Positions 53,891 through 62,894 of a stretch of DNA of 64,000 nt are shown in pieces; positions within the stretch are counted from its first letter, which is position 1; each line of letters begins with the position of its first letter. The notes under the pieces are model-generated. The model worked only from the letters and a program-made list of their open reading frames with translations. It was not told the DNA's origin and did no database searches. Source of the DNA: Stenotrophomonas maltophilia. GTDB taxonomy: Bacteria; Pseudomonadota; Gammaproteobacteria; Xanthomonadales; Xanthomonadaceae. Where the stretch lies: assembly GCF_023518235.1 (NCBI RefSeq), contig NZ_CP090423.1, forward strand, positions 682,001 through 746,000, written 5' to 3'. Position numbers and translations under genes: made by a program.

Positions 53891-54475
53891 ATGGCAGACA
53901 GTCGCAGGATCAGCATGCTGGAACTGGATCGCCACCTGAGCCAGTCACTGGAGCAGGCGCGGCACGCGCCCTTGAATGTGCAGCGTTACGGCCACCCGTG
54001 GGTCTGGGTGCTGTCCAGTGACGCCTGGGCCGATGCCGCACGCTGGGCCACACTGGACAGCAGTTCGCACCCGCTGATGGCGCTGCGCAGTGCCCTCGAT
54101 CTGCAGCTGCACCCTTGGCCCGACGCGGCCATGAGCGCTCTGCCACTTGAGGCAGGCAACCCGCGCACGCTGCAGCGAGCTGCACTGCTGGTGATGCTTC
54201 AGGGCCTGGACAGCGCGCAGCGCGTTTACGACGACCTGCGCTACCACCAGGCTTACCGGCAGTTCATCGGTCTCGACCACGGCACGGCCTGGTCGCCGAT
54301 GCAGTGTGTGCGTCTGCTGCACGCCTGCACGCAGCCACTGCTGCGCGACTGCATCGACAGCGCGCTGGCCGCCGTTCCACCGCATCTGCTGGAGGCGGTG
54401 TGCCGCCAGCGTGCGCGTGGCACGCCAGCGCAGGCACCTGCGCAGCGAATTGCAGGCGGATGTTTATCGTACTGA
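53891..54475 (+). CDS. Phd/YefM-like N-terminus joined to DUF772-like region, paralogue 2
   Basis: 194 residues, same architecture as the previous gene. The N-terminus MLELDRHLSQSLEQARHAPL, followed by a RYGHPWVWVLS hairpin, is Phd/YefM-like. Residues about 95-145 contain RAALLVMLQGLDSAQRVY, DDLRYHQAYRQFIGLDHG and TAWSPM, matching the LLRALLL...LYR-FIGL pattern of DUF772. The two paralogues lie between the anti-sigma and gspG. No toxin gene adjoins. ATG 53891 has a weak ribosome site. Confidence 0.6.
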   Translation: MADSRRISMLELDRHLSQSLEQARHAPLNVQRYGHPWVWVLSSDAWADAARWATLDSSSHPLMALRSALDLQLHPWPDAAMSALPLEAGNPRTLQRAALLVMLQGLDSAQRVYDDLRYHQAYRQFIGLDHGTAWSPMQCVRLLHACTQPLLRDCIDSALAAVPPHLLEAVCRQRARGTPAQAPAQRIAGGCLSY

Positions 54476-54532
54476 CACATGCACCGCTGACCATGGTGCA
54501 GCGGTCTCTTCCAGGATGACGAGGGCGGAACA

Positions 54533-54970
54533 ATGGCAAGGCAGTTGGGTGGTCGCCGGGCGCGGCAGCAGGGTTTCAGCCTGATCGAGATCATGGTGGT
54601 GGTGGTGATCATCGGCATTCTGGCCGCGTTGATTGTGCCGCGCCTGATGGATCGCCCCGATCAGGCGCGCATGGTGGCAGCGCGTCAGGACATCGCCGCC
54701 CTGATGCAGGCGTTGAAACTGTACAAGCTGGACAATGGGCGCTACCCCAGTGCGGAACAGGGCCTGCAGGCGCTGGTGAAGCCACCGCAGGGCAGTGGCG
54801 CGGTGTCGGCCACGCCGTACCTCGACCGGCTGCCGAATGACCCCTGGGGGCATCCGTACCAGTACCAGGTTCCCGGCAGCCACGGCGATATCGATGTCTT
54901 TTCGCTGGGCGCGGACGGCAAGCCCGGCGGCGACGCCGGAAACGCGGACATCGGCTCCTGGCAGCTGTGA
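54533..54970 (+). CDS. gspG: Type II secretion major pseudopilin
   Basis: 145 residues; prepilin cleavage site QGFSLIEIMVVVVIIGILAAL (G then F at +1, Glu at +5), then the conserved GspG body with calcium loop GRYPSAEQGLQALV and DPWGHPYQYQ. It polymerises into the pseudopilus. First gene of gspG-K-L-M-D-E-F. Confidence 0.94.
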   Translation: MARQLGGRRARQQGFSLIEIMVVVVIIGILAALIVPRLMDRPDQARMVAARQDIAALMQALKLYKLDNGRYPSAEQGLQALVKPPQGSGAVSATPYLDRLPNDPWGHPYQYQVPGSHGDIDVFSLGADGKPGGDAGNADIGSWQL

Positions 54971-54979
54971 GGCGGGTCG

Positions 54980-55885
54980 ATGTCACCCCGGAAGCGTTCG
55001 GTTCGGTTTGCCCCTCAGCGCGGCATGGCGGTGATCGTGGCGATGCTGGTGGTGGCGCTGGTGGCGGTGATCGCCACCGCCCTGCTGACCCGCCAGGCCG
55101 CCCAGCTGCGCGCGCTGCGTGGCGACCAGCTGCGCGCGCAGGTGCGCATGGCGGTGGATGCCACATTGGAGCGCGCCGCGCAGCAGCTGCGTGAGGATGT
55201 GCGCGAGCAGCTGACCACGGTCCGCAGTGGCCGGTGGGCGCGCCCGTTGCAGTTGCAGGCGCCGTTGCCGGTGCAGCTGCAGCTGGTCGACGCGCAGTCG
55301 CTGTTCAACCTGCGCAACCTGCTCGCGCACGGCCAGGCCGATGCCGACGCGCGCCGTGCGTTCGTGGCGCTGTGCAGCAGCCAGGGGCTGGAGCAAGGAG
55401 CGTGCGGCAGCGCTGCCGACTACATCCAGGCGCGCCTGCGTGATGGTGATATGCAGGCCCAGGCGCCGTTGCCACGTGAGTCGCTGATCGAACAGGCGCT
55501 GGCCGGTTCCGACCCGATGGTCGTGCAGGCGCTGTCGCGGCGCACGGTGGTACTGCCGGCGCAAACGCTGATCAACGCCAATACCAGTGACATCAGCGTG
55601 CTGCAGGCCGTTGCGCCCGGTGTCGAGCGCGGGCGGCTGCAGGCCTTGCTGGGCGACCGCGATGGTGGCCATTGGCTGCTCAACCGTGGCGACATCGCCA
55701 ACCGACTGCAACTGAGCGACGAACAGATGGCGATGCTTCCCCTGGGTATCCATAGTGAATGGTTTCTTGCGGTCGGCCAGGTGCAGGCCGACGGCAGTGC
55801 GGTCGAGTTCCGCGCGCTGATCTGGCGCGAGTACCGGGATGACGGGGTGCGCGTGCAGCGGGTGTGGACGAGGATCGGTGCATGA
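54980..55885 (+). CDS. gspK: Type II secretion minor pseudopilin
   Basis: 301 residues; prepilin-like N-terminus QRGMAVIVAMLVVALVAVI (no Glu at +5, as usual for GspK), then the large GspK head with NLRNLLAHG and NTSDISVLQAV. Sits at the pseudopilus tip. GspH, I and J, its normal tip partners, are absent from this operon. Confidence 0.9.
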   Translation: MSPRKRSVRFAPQRGMAVIVAMLVVALVAVIATALLTRQAAQLRALRGDQLRAQVRMAVDATLERAAQQLREDVREQLTTVRSGRWARPLQLQAPLPVQLQLVDAQSLFNLRNLLAHGQADADARRAFVALCSSQGLEQGACGSAADYIQARLRDGDMQAQAPLPRESLIEQALAGSDPMVVQALSRRTVVLPAQTLINANTSDISVLQAVAPGVERGRLQALLGDRDGGHWLLNRGDIANRLQLSDEQMAMLPLGIHSEWFLAVGQVQADGSAVEFRALIWREYRDDGVRVQRVWTRIGA

Positions 55886-57045
55886 ACGCTCAGCTACGGG
55901 TACGCCTGCCGGTGCTGGAACAACTGCGTGCCGACAGTCCGGTGGCGTGGGCGCTGATGCGCAAAGGCGAGGTGCTGGCGCATGGCTGTGACGCCCTGGC
56001 GGTGCTGGGCCAGCGGCACCCGCGGGGCGAGGTGCTGGCCTGCCTCGATGCGCACGATCTGATCCTGCTGGAGCTGGCGCTGCCGCCGCTGTCCGGGCGC
56101 CGGCTGCAAGCGGCGCTGCACGGCGAAGTGGAAGCGATGCTGCTCGATGACCTGCAGGACGTGGCGCTGGCGCATGGCAGCCAGGCCGTCGATGGCACGG
56201 TGCCGGTGGCCTGGCTTGGCCAGCAGGCAGTCATGCAGGCCCAGCAGGTGCTCGCCGCCAGCGGATTGCAGCTGCGTGCGTTGTATCCCACGCCGTTGCT
56301 GCTGCCGTGGGCGCCGGGTCAGGCCACGTTGCAGGCCTGTGGTGAACACCTGCTGGTGCGCAGCGGGCGCGAGCGCGGCTTCGCGCAGTGGTGTGGCGGA
56401 CGTGACGCAGCGGCGGTGATGCAGGCGCTGGCCGCGCGGCTTCAGCAGACCGGTGCACACACGGTGCAATGGATCGGCAGCGTGCCATCGGCATGGCCGA
56501 CGACGCTGCCGGCAACGGCGGTCGGGCAGCCACAGCAGGCATGTGGACCGTTGCCCGGCTGGTCTCTGCCTCTGCCTGGCAACGCTCGGCAGGCGCCGCG
56601 GCTGGCGATCGGGTTGGCGCTGGCGGCGATGCTGCTGGCAGCGCTTGGCCTGCAGTTGCAGGTGTCGCGCTGGCGCAGCGAAGGCGAGGCGCTGCAGCAG
56701 GACATGGCACGGCAGCTCAGTGCGCACTTCCCGGAGATCACCGAGGTGGTGGACCCGGTGCTGCAGGCGCGGCGGGCGTTGGCGGTGCCGCTGCCGGCAG
56801 TGCCATTGCCGCCGGTGCAGCGCCAGGCGGCCAGCACCTTGCAGGCGATCCCGGCGCTGGCGGGGCGGGTGCGTGGCCTGCACTACCAACCCGGGCAGCT
56901 GGAACTGGAACTGGATGCCGATGCGCAGGCCGTGGCCGACGACGCTCAGCGGCTGGAGCAGTGGCAACAGGCGACGCAGGCGCAGGGCCTGCAGCTGGCG
57001 CGCGAGCGCAGTGGACGCCTGCGCGTGAGCGGAGGCGGGCAGTGA
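55882..57045 (+). CDS. gspL: Type II secretion inner membrane platform protein
   Basis: 387 residues: cytosolic actin-like part (VLEQLRAD ... LELALPPLSGRRLQAAL), one TM (LAIGLALAAMLLAALGLQL, near 245) and a periplasmic ferredoxin-like domain. Binds GspE and GspM. Overlaps gspK (ATGA) and gspM (GTGA). Confidence 0.88.
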   Translation: MNAQLRVRLPVLEQLRADSPVAWALMRKGEVLAHGCDALAVLGQRHPRGEVLACLDAHDLILLELALPPLSGRRLQAALHGEVEAMLLDDLQDVALAHGSQAVDGTVPVAWLGQQAVMQAQQVLAASGLQLRALYPTPLLLPWAPGQATLQACGEHLLVRSGRERGFAQWCGGRDAAAVMQALAARLQQTGAHTVQWIGSVPSAWPTTLPATAVGQPQQACGPLPGWSLPLPGNARQAPRLAIGLALAAMLLAALGLQLQVSRWRSEGEALQQDMARQLSAHFPEITEVVDPVLQARRALAVPLPAVPLPPVQRQAASTLQAIPALAGRVRGLHYQPGQLELELDADAQAVADDAQRLEQWQQATQAQGLQLARERSGRLRVSGGGQ

Positions 57046-57569
57046 CCACTCGTGCTGCGCGCTTCGGTGATTCGCTGGCCGGCCTGTCGCAGCGCTGGCA
57101 GCGCCTGCCACCGCGCGAGCGTCTGATGCTGGGGGTGATGGCGGTGGCGCTGCTGGCCGCAGGGCTCTGGTCGTTCTGGCTGGAGCCGCTGCTGAAGCAG
57201 CGCAGCCACTGGCAGGCCGAGCTGCCGCGCTTGCAGGCACAGGCCCGTGCATTGGCTCCGTTGCTGCGAGCCCGCGAGCGCCAGCAACAGGCGCAGGGCC
57301 AGCGCCCGACGCTGGCGGGGCTGCGCAATGGCATCAAGGTGGCCGGTCTTGCCGACGGCCTGCACATCGAAGCGCGTGAAGGGCGCTGGCACCTGCAGGT
57401 GCAGGCCGTGCCCGCCGACGCGCTGTGGAATTGGCTGCTGCCGCTGCTGGCCGACCCGGCCATCGAGCTTCAGCAGCTGCAACTGACACGCACAGGGGAT
57501 GCGAACATGCCGGCGGCACGGATTTCCGGAAACATCGTGATGGCGCTCGCTACCGGTGGCCATCCATGA
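57042..57569 (+). CDS. gspM: Type II secretion inner membrane protein
   Basis: 175 residues, GTG start; short N-terminal TM (LMLGVMAVALLAAGLWSFWL, near 29-48) and periplasmic ferredoxin-like domain (NGIKVAGLADGLHIEAREG). Partner of GspL. Overlaps gspL and gspD by 4 bases. Confidence 0.88.
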   Translation: MTTRAARFGDSLAGLSQRWQRLPPRERLMLGVMAVALLAAGLWSFWLEPLLKQRSHWQAELPRLQAQARALAPLLRARERQQQAQGQRPTLAGLRNGIKVAGLADGLHIEAREGRWHLQVQAVPADALWNWLLPLLADPAIELQQLQLTRTGDANMPAARISGNIVMALATGGHP

Positions 57570-59947
57570 GGGCGATGCGCAGCCTTGCCTGGAGCACTAC
57601 CTTGGCGCTGATCGTGGGCATGGCCCACGCGCCGGCGTCGGCATGGGCGCAGGACGCCCACGATGAGCCTGTGCAGTTGAACCTGGTCGATACCGATATC
57701 GGTGGCGTGCTGCGCATGGCGGCCCGCTTCACTGGCCGCCAGTTCCTGGTCGATCCACGCGTGACCGGCAAGATGACCGTTGTTTCCGACGGCCCGGTCA
57801 GCCGTACCCAGGCGTACCAGCTGCTGCTGGGGGCGCTGCGCATGCGTGGTTTTGCCGTGGTCGAGAACGGCGGCGTCAGCCGGGTGGTGCCACAGGCCGA
57901 GGCCAAGCTGCTGGGCGGCCGCGTGGGCAGCGGCGGCGCGGGCGGTGAGATCGTCACACGCACCTTCGCGCTGCGCTACGAGAATGCTGGCGCGCTGGTG
58001 GCGGTGCTGCGACCGATGATCAGCCCGGACAATCCGATCACCGCCAATCCGGGCAACAACACGCTGGTGATCACCGACTATGCGGACAACCTTGAGCGCA
58101 TCGCGCGGGTGATCGCCAGCGTCGATACCCCGGCCGGCATGGACACCGACGTGGTCAAGCTGCAGCAGGGCATCGCGGTGGATGTGGCGGCGATGGTCGC
58201 GCCGCTGCTGGATGCGCAGGGGGCCGAAACCAGTCAGAAGGTGGTGGTGATGGCCGATCCGCGCAGCAACAGCGTGCTGCTCCGTTCCAGCAGCCCTGGC
58301 CGCACCCGCCTGGCCAGGCAGCTGGTGGAGAAGCTGGATCGCGCGCAGGACGAGTCGGGCAACCTGCACGTGGTCTATCTGCGCAACGCCCAGGCCAACC
58401 AGCTGGCTGGCGTGCTGCGTGGGGTGGTGGCCGGGCAGAGTGATGCGCCGGCGATGGGCAGCACCGAAGGCGTCACGCCGCTGCCCGGCGACGCCGGCCG
58501 CACCCCGCCGGTACAGCCGACGCAGCCACAGCAGGCAAAGAGCGGGGGAAATGCGCTGGAATCACAGCGGCTGGATCCCAACCGGCGTGATCCGATCGAT
58601 GCCGGAAGCACCGGTTTCAGCCAGAACGGCATCTCGGTGCAGGCCGATGTGGCCACCAACACGCTGCTGATCTCGGCGCCGGAACCGGTGTACCGCAATC
58701 TGCGCCGGGTGATCGACCAGCTCGACCAGCGCCGCGCGCAGGTGCTGGTGGAAAGCCTGATCGTGGAGGTCAACCAGACCGACGCGGCCGAACTGGGCGT
58801 ACAGTGGATGCTGGGCAATGGGCGTACCTTCGGCGGCACCCACTTCGGTGGCGCCACCGGTGGCAGTGGCCTGAACACCGCCGCGCGCACCACCCTGGAC
58901 GTGCTGCCCAAGGATGGCCTGAAGATCGGCGTGATCGACGGCACCCTCAACTTGCCCGGGGTCGGCCAGATCCTCAACATGAAGGCCTTGGCCAATGCGC
59001 TGCAGAGCAAGGGCGGCGCCAACATCCTGTCCACGCCCAACCTGATGACGCTGGACAACGAGGCGGCCAGCATCATGGTGGGGCAGACCGTGCCGTTCGT
59101 CAGCGGCCGCTACGTGACCGATGGCGGCGGCGGCAGCAACAATCCGTTCCAGACCATCGTGCGCGAGGACGTGGGCCTGAAGCTGCGCGTGCGCCCGCAG
59201 ATCTCCGAAGGCGGCACGGTGAAGCTGGACATCTACCAGGAAGTCAGCAGCATCGATGCGCAGAGCGCGAACAGTACGGCCGGCATCATCACCAACAAGC
59301 GCGCACTGGACACCAGCGTGCTGTTGGACGACGGCCAGATCATGGTGCTCGGTGGCCTGCTGGAAGACAGCGTCAGCCATGGCCGCGATGCGGTGCCGGG
59401 CCTGGGGAAGATCCCGGTGTTGGGGGCGCTGTTCCGCAGTGACACCCGCAAGCGTGCAAAGACCAATCTGATGGTGTTCCTGCGCCCGCACGTGGTGCGC
59501 GACCCGGCCGCCGGGCAGCGCTTGACCCGCGACCGCTACGACTACATGCGCAACGCACAGGCGGGTGCGCAGCCGGTACAGAGCTGGGCGTTGCCGGCAT
59601 TGTCGGCGCCACAGTTGCCGCCGCAGGATCTGTCCGTGCTCGGCCAGGGCAACGCGCGCGATGGCCAGGGCCAGCCGCTGCAGAGCACCAGCCTGGCCGC
59701 GCTGTATCCGGCCGGCGACGGCGATGCGCAATTGGTGCAGTTTGCGCAGGGACTGGACCCGGCACGCGCGAGCCAAGGCGTGGCGCAGGTGCGGGCGCTG
59801 GGATTGCAGGCCTATGCCGAGGCCACGCCGGGTGAAACGGGCCAGCGCCTGCGGGTGCGCCTGCCGCGTGATCCGGCGAGGTTGGACCCGGCGTTGCAGC
59901 AGTTGCGCGGGCTGGGCTACACCCCGGAACTGGTGATCGGGCCGTGA
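57566..59947 (+). CDS. gspD: Type II secretin
   Basis: 793 residues: signal peptide (ending ASAWAQ, about 30), N0 domain with VQLNLVDTDIGGVLRMAARF, N1-N3 repeats (LVAVLRPMISPDNPITANPGNNTLVITD; VVKLQQGIAVDVAAMVAPLL; HVVYLRNAQANQLAGVLRGVV), secretin barrel about 440-700 (VPFVSGRYVTDGGGGSNNPFQTIVREDVGLKLRVRP) and an extra C-terminus of about 90 residues after the barrel. Forms the outer membrane channel. ATG 57566 overlaps gspM. Confidence 0.93.
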   Translation: MRAMRSLAWSTTLALIVGMAHAPASAWAQDAHDEPVQLNLVDTDIGGVLRMAARFTGRQFLVDPRVTGKMTVVSDGPVSRTQAYQLLLGALRMRGFAVVENGGVSRVVPQAEAKLLGGRVGSGGAGGEIVTRTFALRYENAGALVAVLRPMISPDNPITANPGNNTLVITDYADNLERIARVIASVDTPAGMDTDVVKLQQGIAVDVAAMVAPLLDAQGAETSQKVVVMADPRSNSVLLRSSSPGRTRLARQLVEKLDRAQDESGNLHVVYLRNAQANQLAGVLRGVVAGQSDAPAMGSTEGVTPLPGDAGRTPPVQPTQPQQAKSGGNALESQRLDPNRRDPIDAGSTGFSQNGISVQADVATNTLLISAPEPVYRNLRRVIDQLDQRRAQVLVESLIVEVNQTDAAELGVQWMLGNGRTFGGTHFGGATGGSGLNTAARTTLDVLPKDGLKIGVIDGTLNLPGVGQILNMKALANALQSKGGANILSTPNLMTLDNEAASIMVGQTVPFVSGRYVTDGGGGSNNPFQTIVREDVGLKLRVRPQISEGGTVKLDIYQEVSSIDAQSANSTAGIITNKRALDTSVLLDDGQIMVLGGLLEDSVSHGRDAVPGLGKIPVLGALFRSDTRKRAKTNLMVFLRPHVVRDPAAGQRLTRDRYDYMRNAQAGAQPVQSWALPALSAPQLPPQDLSVLGQGNARDGQGQPLQSTSLAALYPAGDGDAQLVQFAQGLDPARASQGVAQVRALGLQAYAEATPGETGQRLRVRLPRDPARLDPALQQLRGLGYTPELVIGP

Positions 59948-61377
59948 GCGCGCCCGCGCCACTGCCGTACGCCTGGGTGCGCAGCCATGGCGTGATGCTG
60001 GCCGAAGCGGGGGGAGAGGCCGTGCTGCTGGGCACGGCCGAAACCGCCGCGTGGGCGGTGGCCGAGCTGCGTCGCCGCCACGGACCGCTGCCATTCCAGG
60101 CGCTGGACACGGCCACATGGCAGCAACGGTTGGGCGAGCAGTACCGTGACGGCGGCGATGCCGCAGCGGTGGTCGGTGCCGCTGAAAGTGAAGTGGATCT
60201 GGACCGGTTGATGCAGGACATGCCGGAGGTGACCGATCTGCTGGATGCGCAGGACGACGCGCCGGTGATCCGCATGATCAACGCGCTGCTGGCACAGGCT
60301 GCGCGCGACGGCGCCAGCGACCTGCACATCGAACCGTTCGAGACCCATTCGGTGGTGCGTTACCGCGTCGACGGCACGCTGCGCGACATGGTGCAGCCGC
60401 GCCGCGCCTTGCATGCAGCGCTGGTGTCGCGCATCAAGATCATGGCCCACCTGGACATTGCCGAGAAGCGACTGCCGCAGGACGGGCGCATCGCGATCCG
60501 GGTCGGCGGCCGGCCGCTGGACATCCGTGTCTCCACCGTGCCGACCGGGCACGGCGAGCGCGCCGTGCTGCGCCTTCTGGAGAAGGACGCAGGCCGCCTG
60601 CAATTGCAGCGCCTGGGCATGGCCGACGATACGTTGGCCACATTCACCGGGTTGATCCGGCAACCGCACGGCATCGTGCTGGTCACCGGGCCGACCGGCA
60701 GCGGCAAGACCACCTCGCTGTACGCCGCGCTGGGCCAGCTAGACAGCAGCACCAGCAACATCCTCACCGTAGAAGACCCGGTGGAGTACGACTTCGCCGG
60801 TATCGGCCAGATCCAGGTCAATGCGCGTATCGGCATGAGCTTCGGCGCCGCGCTGCGCGCAATCCTGCGCCAGGACCCGGACACCATCATGATCGGCGAG
60901 ATCCGTGACCTGGAAACCGCGCAGATTGCGGTGCAGTCATCGCTGACCGGCCATGGCGTGCTGGCGTCGCTGCATACCAACGATGCAATCTCGGCGGTAA
61001 CCCGTCTGGCCGACATGGGGGTGGAGCCGTTCCTGCTGGCCTCTTCATTGCGTGGCGTGCTGGCGCAGCGGCTGGTGCGGCGGCTGTGCGTGCAGTGCCG
61101 GCGTGCCGAGGTGGATGACGAGGGCCGCACGGTGTGGCGTGCGGTGGGCTGTTCGGCGTGTGCCAACAGTGGCTATCGCGGCCGCACCGGCATCCACGAA
61201 CTGTTCGTGGTGGATGAGCGTGTGCGTGCGTTGATCCATGAAGGGCAGGGCGAGCCCGCGCTGCGCGAGGCGGCGCGGCGTGCCGGCATGCGCAATCTGC
61301 GCGAGGACGGCCAGCGCTGGGTTGACAGCGGGGTGACCACGCTGGAAGAAATCCTGCGCGTCACCGGCGACGGCTGA
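59944..61377 (+). CDS. gspE: Type II secretion ATPase
   Basis: 477 residues: Walker A GPTGSGKTTS near 249, Asp box and IMIGEIRDLETAQ (Walker B) near 315, His box HTNDA, and a tetracysteine zinc site CVQC...CSAC (about 381 and 402). Powers pseudopilus assembly. GTG start overlaps the gspD stop. Confidence 0.94.
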   Translation: MSAPAPLPYAWVRSHGVMLAEAGGEAVLLGTAETAAWAVAELRRRHGPLPFQALDTATWQQRLGEQYRDGGDAAAVVGAAESEVDLDRLMQDMPEVTDLLDAQDDAPVIRMINALLAQAARDGASDLHIEPFETHSVVRYRVDGTLRDMVQPRRALHAALVSRIKIMAHLDIAEKRLPQDGRIAIRVGGRPLDIRVSTVPTGHGERAVLRLLEKDAGRLQLQRLGMADDTLATFTGLIRQPHGIVLVTGPTGSGKTTSLYAALGQLDSSTSNILTVEDPVEYDFAGIGQIQVNARIGMSFGAALRAILRQDPDTIMIGEIRDLETAQIAVQSSLTGHGVLASLHTNDAISAVTRLADMGVEPFLLASSLRGVLAQRLVRRLCVQCRRAEVDDEGRTVWRAVGCSACANSGYRGRTGIHELFVVDERVRALIHEGQGEPALREAARRAGMRNLREDGQRWVDSGVTTLEEILRVTGDG

Positions 61378-61384
61378 GGCGGCC

Positions 61385-62584
61385 ATGGCACTGTTCGACT
61401 ATCAGGCGGCCAACGCACAGGGGCGCATCGAGAAGGGGCAACTGGATGCCGACAGCCCGCGCGGCGCTCGCCAGCTGCTGCGCGGGCGTGGACTGACGCC
61501 GGTACAGGTGAGTGCGGCACGCGGTGCCGGTGCCGGCTGGGGCGCGCGACGGCTGTCTGCCAGCGAGCTGGCCTGGGCCACGCGTCAGCTGGCCAGCCTG
61601 CTGGCGGCGAGCCTGCCCCTGGAAGCGGCGTTGAGTGCGGTGATCGAACAGGCCGAACGCCCGCATGTTTCCCAGGCGCTCACCGCTGTGCGCGCCGACG
61701 TGCGTGCAGGTCAGCGTTTGACGGTAGCACTGGCGGCGCGCCCACGCGACTTCCCACCGATCTATCGGGCACTGGTGGGTGCGGGCGAAGACTCCGGCGA
61801 CCTCGCGCGCGTGATGGAGCGCCTGGCTGACTACATCGAAGAGCGCAACGCGCTGCAGGCCAAGGTGCTGACCGCCTTCATCTACCCGGCGGCGATCAGC
61901 CTGGTGTCGGTGGCCATCGTGATCTTCCTGCTCAGCTACGTGGTGCCACAGGTTGTGACCGCGTTCGTGCAGGCGCGGCAGACGCTGCCCATGCTGACCC
62001 AGGTGATGCTGGCGGCCAGTGCATTCGTACGCAGCTGGGGCGTGTGGATGGGGTTGGGCCTTGCCGCGTTGGTGGTGGCGTGGCGGCTGGCGCTGCGCCG
62101 GCCCGAGCTGCGCCTGCGCTGGGATGCGCTGCTGCTGAGGGTGCCGATGATCGGGCGCTTCGTGCTGGGCGTGAACAGTGCGCGCTTTGCCTCGACGCTG
62201 GCGATCCTGCTCGATGCCGGTGTGCCGTTGCTGCGTGCGCTGGAGGCGGCACGGCAGACACTTGGCAATGCATTGCTGGCGCGCTGCGCCGATGACGTGT
62301 CCGCGCGGGTGCGCGAAGGCGCGGCACTGGGCGCGGCGTTGAAGGTGCAGAAGGTGTATCCGCCGATCCTGGTGCATCTGGTGGCCAGTGGCGAGAAGAC
62401 CGGCGCGCTGGCATCGCTGCTGGATCGCGCCGCACAGACCATCTCGCGCGAGATCGAACGCCGTGCGATGGCACTGACCGCGTTGCTGGAGCCGACCATG
62501 ATTCTGGTGATGGGCGGCGTGGTGCTGACCATCGTGCTGGCGGTGCTGATGCCGATCATGGAAATGAACCAGCTGGTGCAATGA
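61385..62584 (+). CDS. gspF: Type II secretion inner membrane platform protein
   Basis: 399 residues with two T2SSF domains and three TM segments (about 170-195, 215-240, 370-395): LASLLAASLPLEAALSAVIEQ near 75 and LLDAGVPLLRALEAAR near 280. Last secretion gene. No gspH, I, J, N or C follow. Confidence 0.92.
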   Translation: MALFDYQAANAQGRIEKGQLDADSPRGARQLLRGRGLTPVQVSAARGAGAGWGARRLSASELAWATRQLASLLAASLPLEAALSAVIEQAERPHVSQALTAVRADVRAGQRLTVALAARPRDFPPIYRALVGAGEDSGDLARVMERLADYIEERNALQAKVLTAFIYPAAISLVSVAIVIFLLSYVVPQVVTAFVQARQTLPMLTQVMLAASAFVRSWGVWMGLGLAALVVAWRLALRRPELRLRWDALLLRVPMIGRFVLGVNSARFASTLAILLDAGVPLLRALEAARQTLGNALLARCADDVSARVREGAALGAALKVQKVYPPILVHLVASGEKTGALASLLDRAAQTISREIERRAMALTALLEPTMILVMGGVVLTIVLAVLMPIMEMNQLVQ

Positions 62585-62894
62585 TGCGCAGATGGCGTCA
62601 AAGGCCTGCGCTTCGCGCGCGAGTCGACCAACAGTCGGCTCTACACAGTCGACGCGGGACGCTACCCGTCACGACAGTCACGGTTGGCATGTCGCCACGC
62701 TTTCGATTCTCCACACAAAGCTCCACACCTTTTTCCGGTCCTCCACAGGTTTCTTAAGCGGCCTGTCATCGGCGCGGACCAGCATAGCCACGTCGCCGCA
62801 GAGTGGGCTGGGAGGCCCTCGGCGGCAGCAGGCGTGTAGTGACCGTTCCTCCCTTGGTGTTTCACCTTCGCAGTAAACCCTTCAGGAGAAGATC
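62585..62894. other. Non-coding region between gspF and DING-like gene
   Basis: About 310 bases. It holds a GTAG-type repeat (62621-62644), a single CTGTCAT half-Pho-box (62763-62769), several GTCAC/CAGTCAC words, and the AGGAGA ribosome site before ATG 62895. I see no gene. Confidence 0.5.
62621..62644 (-). repeat. GTAG-headed repeat
   Basis: On the minus strand GTAGAGCCGACTGTTGGTCG, closing with GTCGAC. GTAG subfamily with a different stem; it separates gspF from the next gene. Confidence 0.6.

Noticed and set aside
51050..53935. 961-residue minus-strand frame across the sigma/anti-sigma genes
   Set aside because: Composition biased and opposite to recognised domains; shadow frame.
53219..54475. 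Toxin-antitoxin operon
   Set aside because: Heads resemble Phd/YefM antitoxins, but no small toxin gene lies next to either; both proteins are longer fusions.
53219..54475. Active insertion sequence
   Set aside because: No DDE catalytic core, no terminal inverted repeats or target duplication seen.
62640..62770. Pho box upstream of the DING-like gene
   Set aside because: GTCAC and AGTCAC words near 62672-62685 are spaced 9 bases, not 11, and CTGTCAT at 62763 stands alone; not enough to call a PhoB site.
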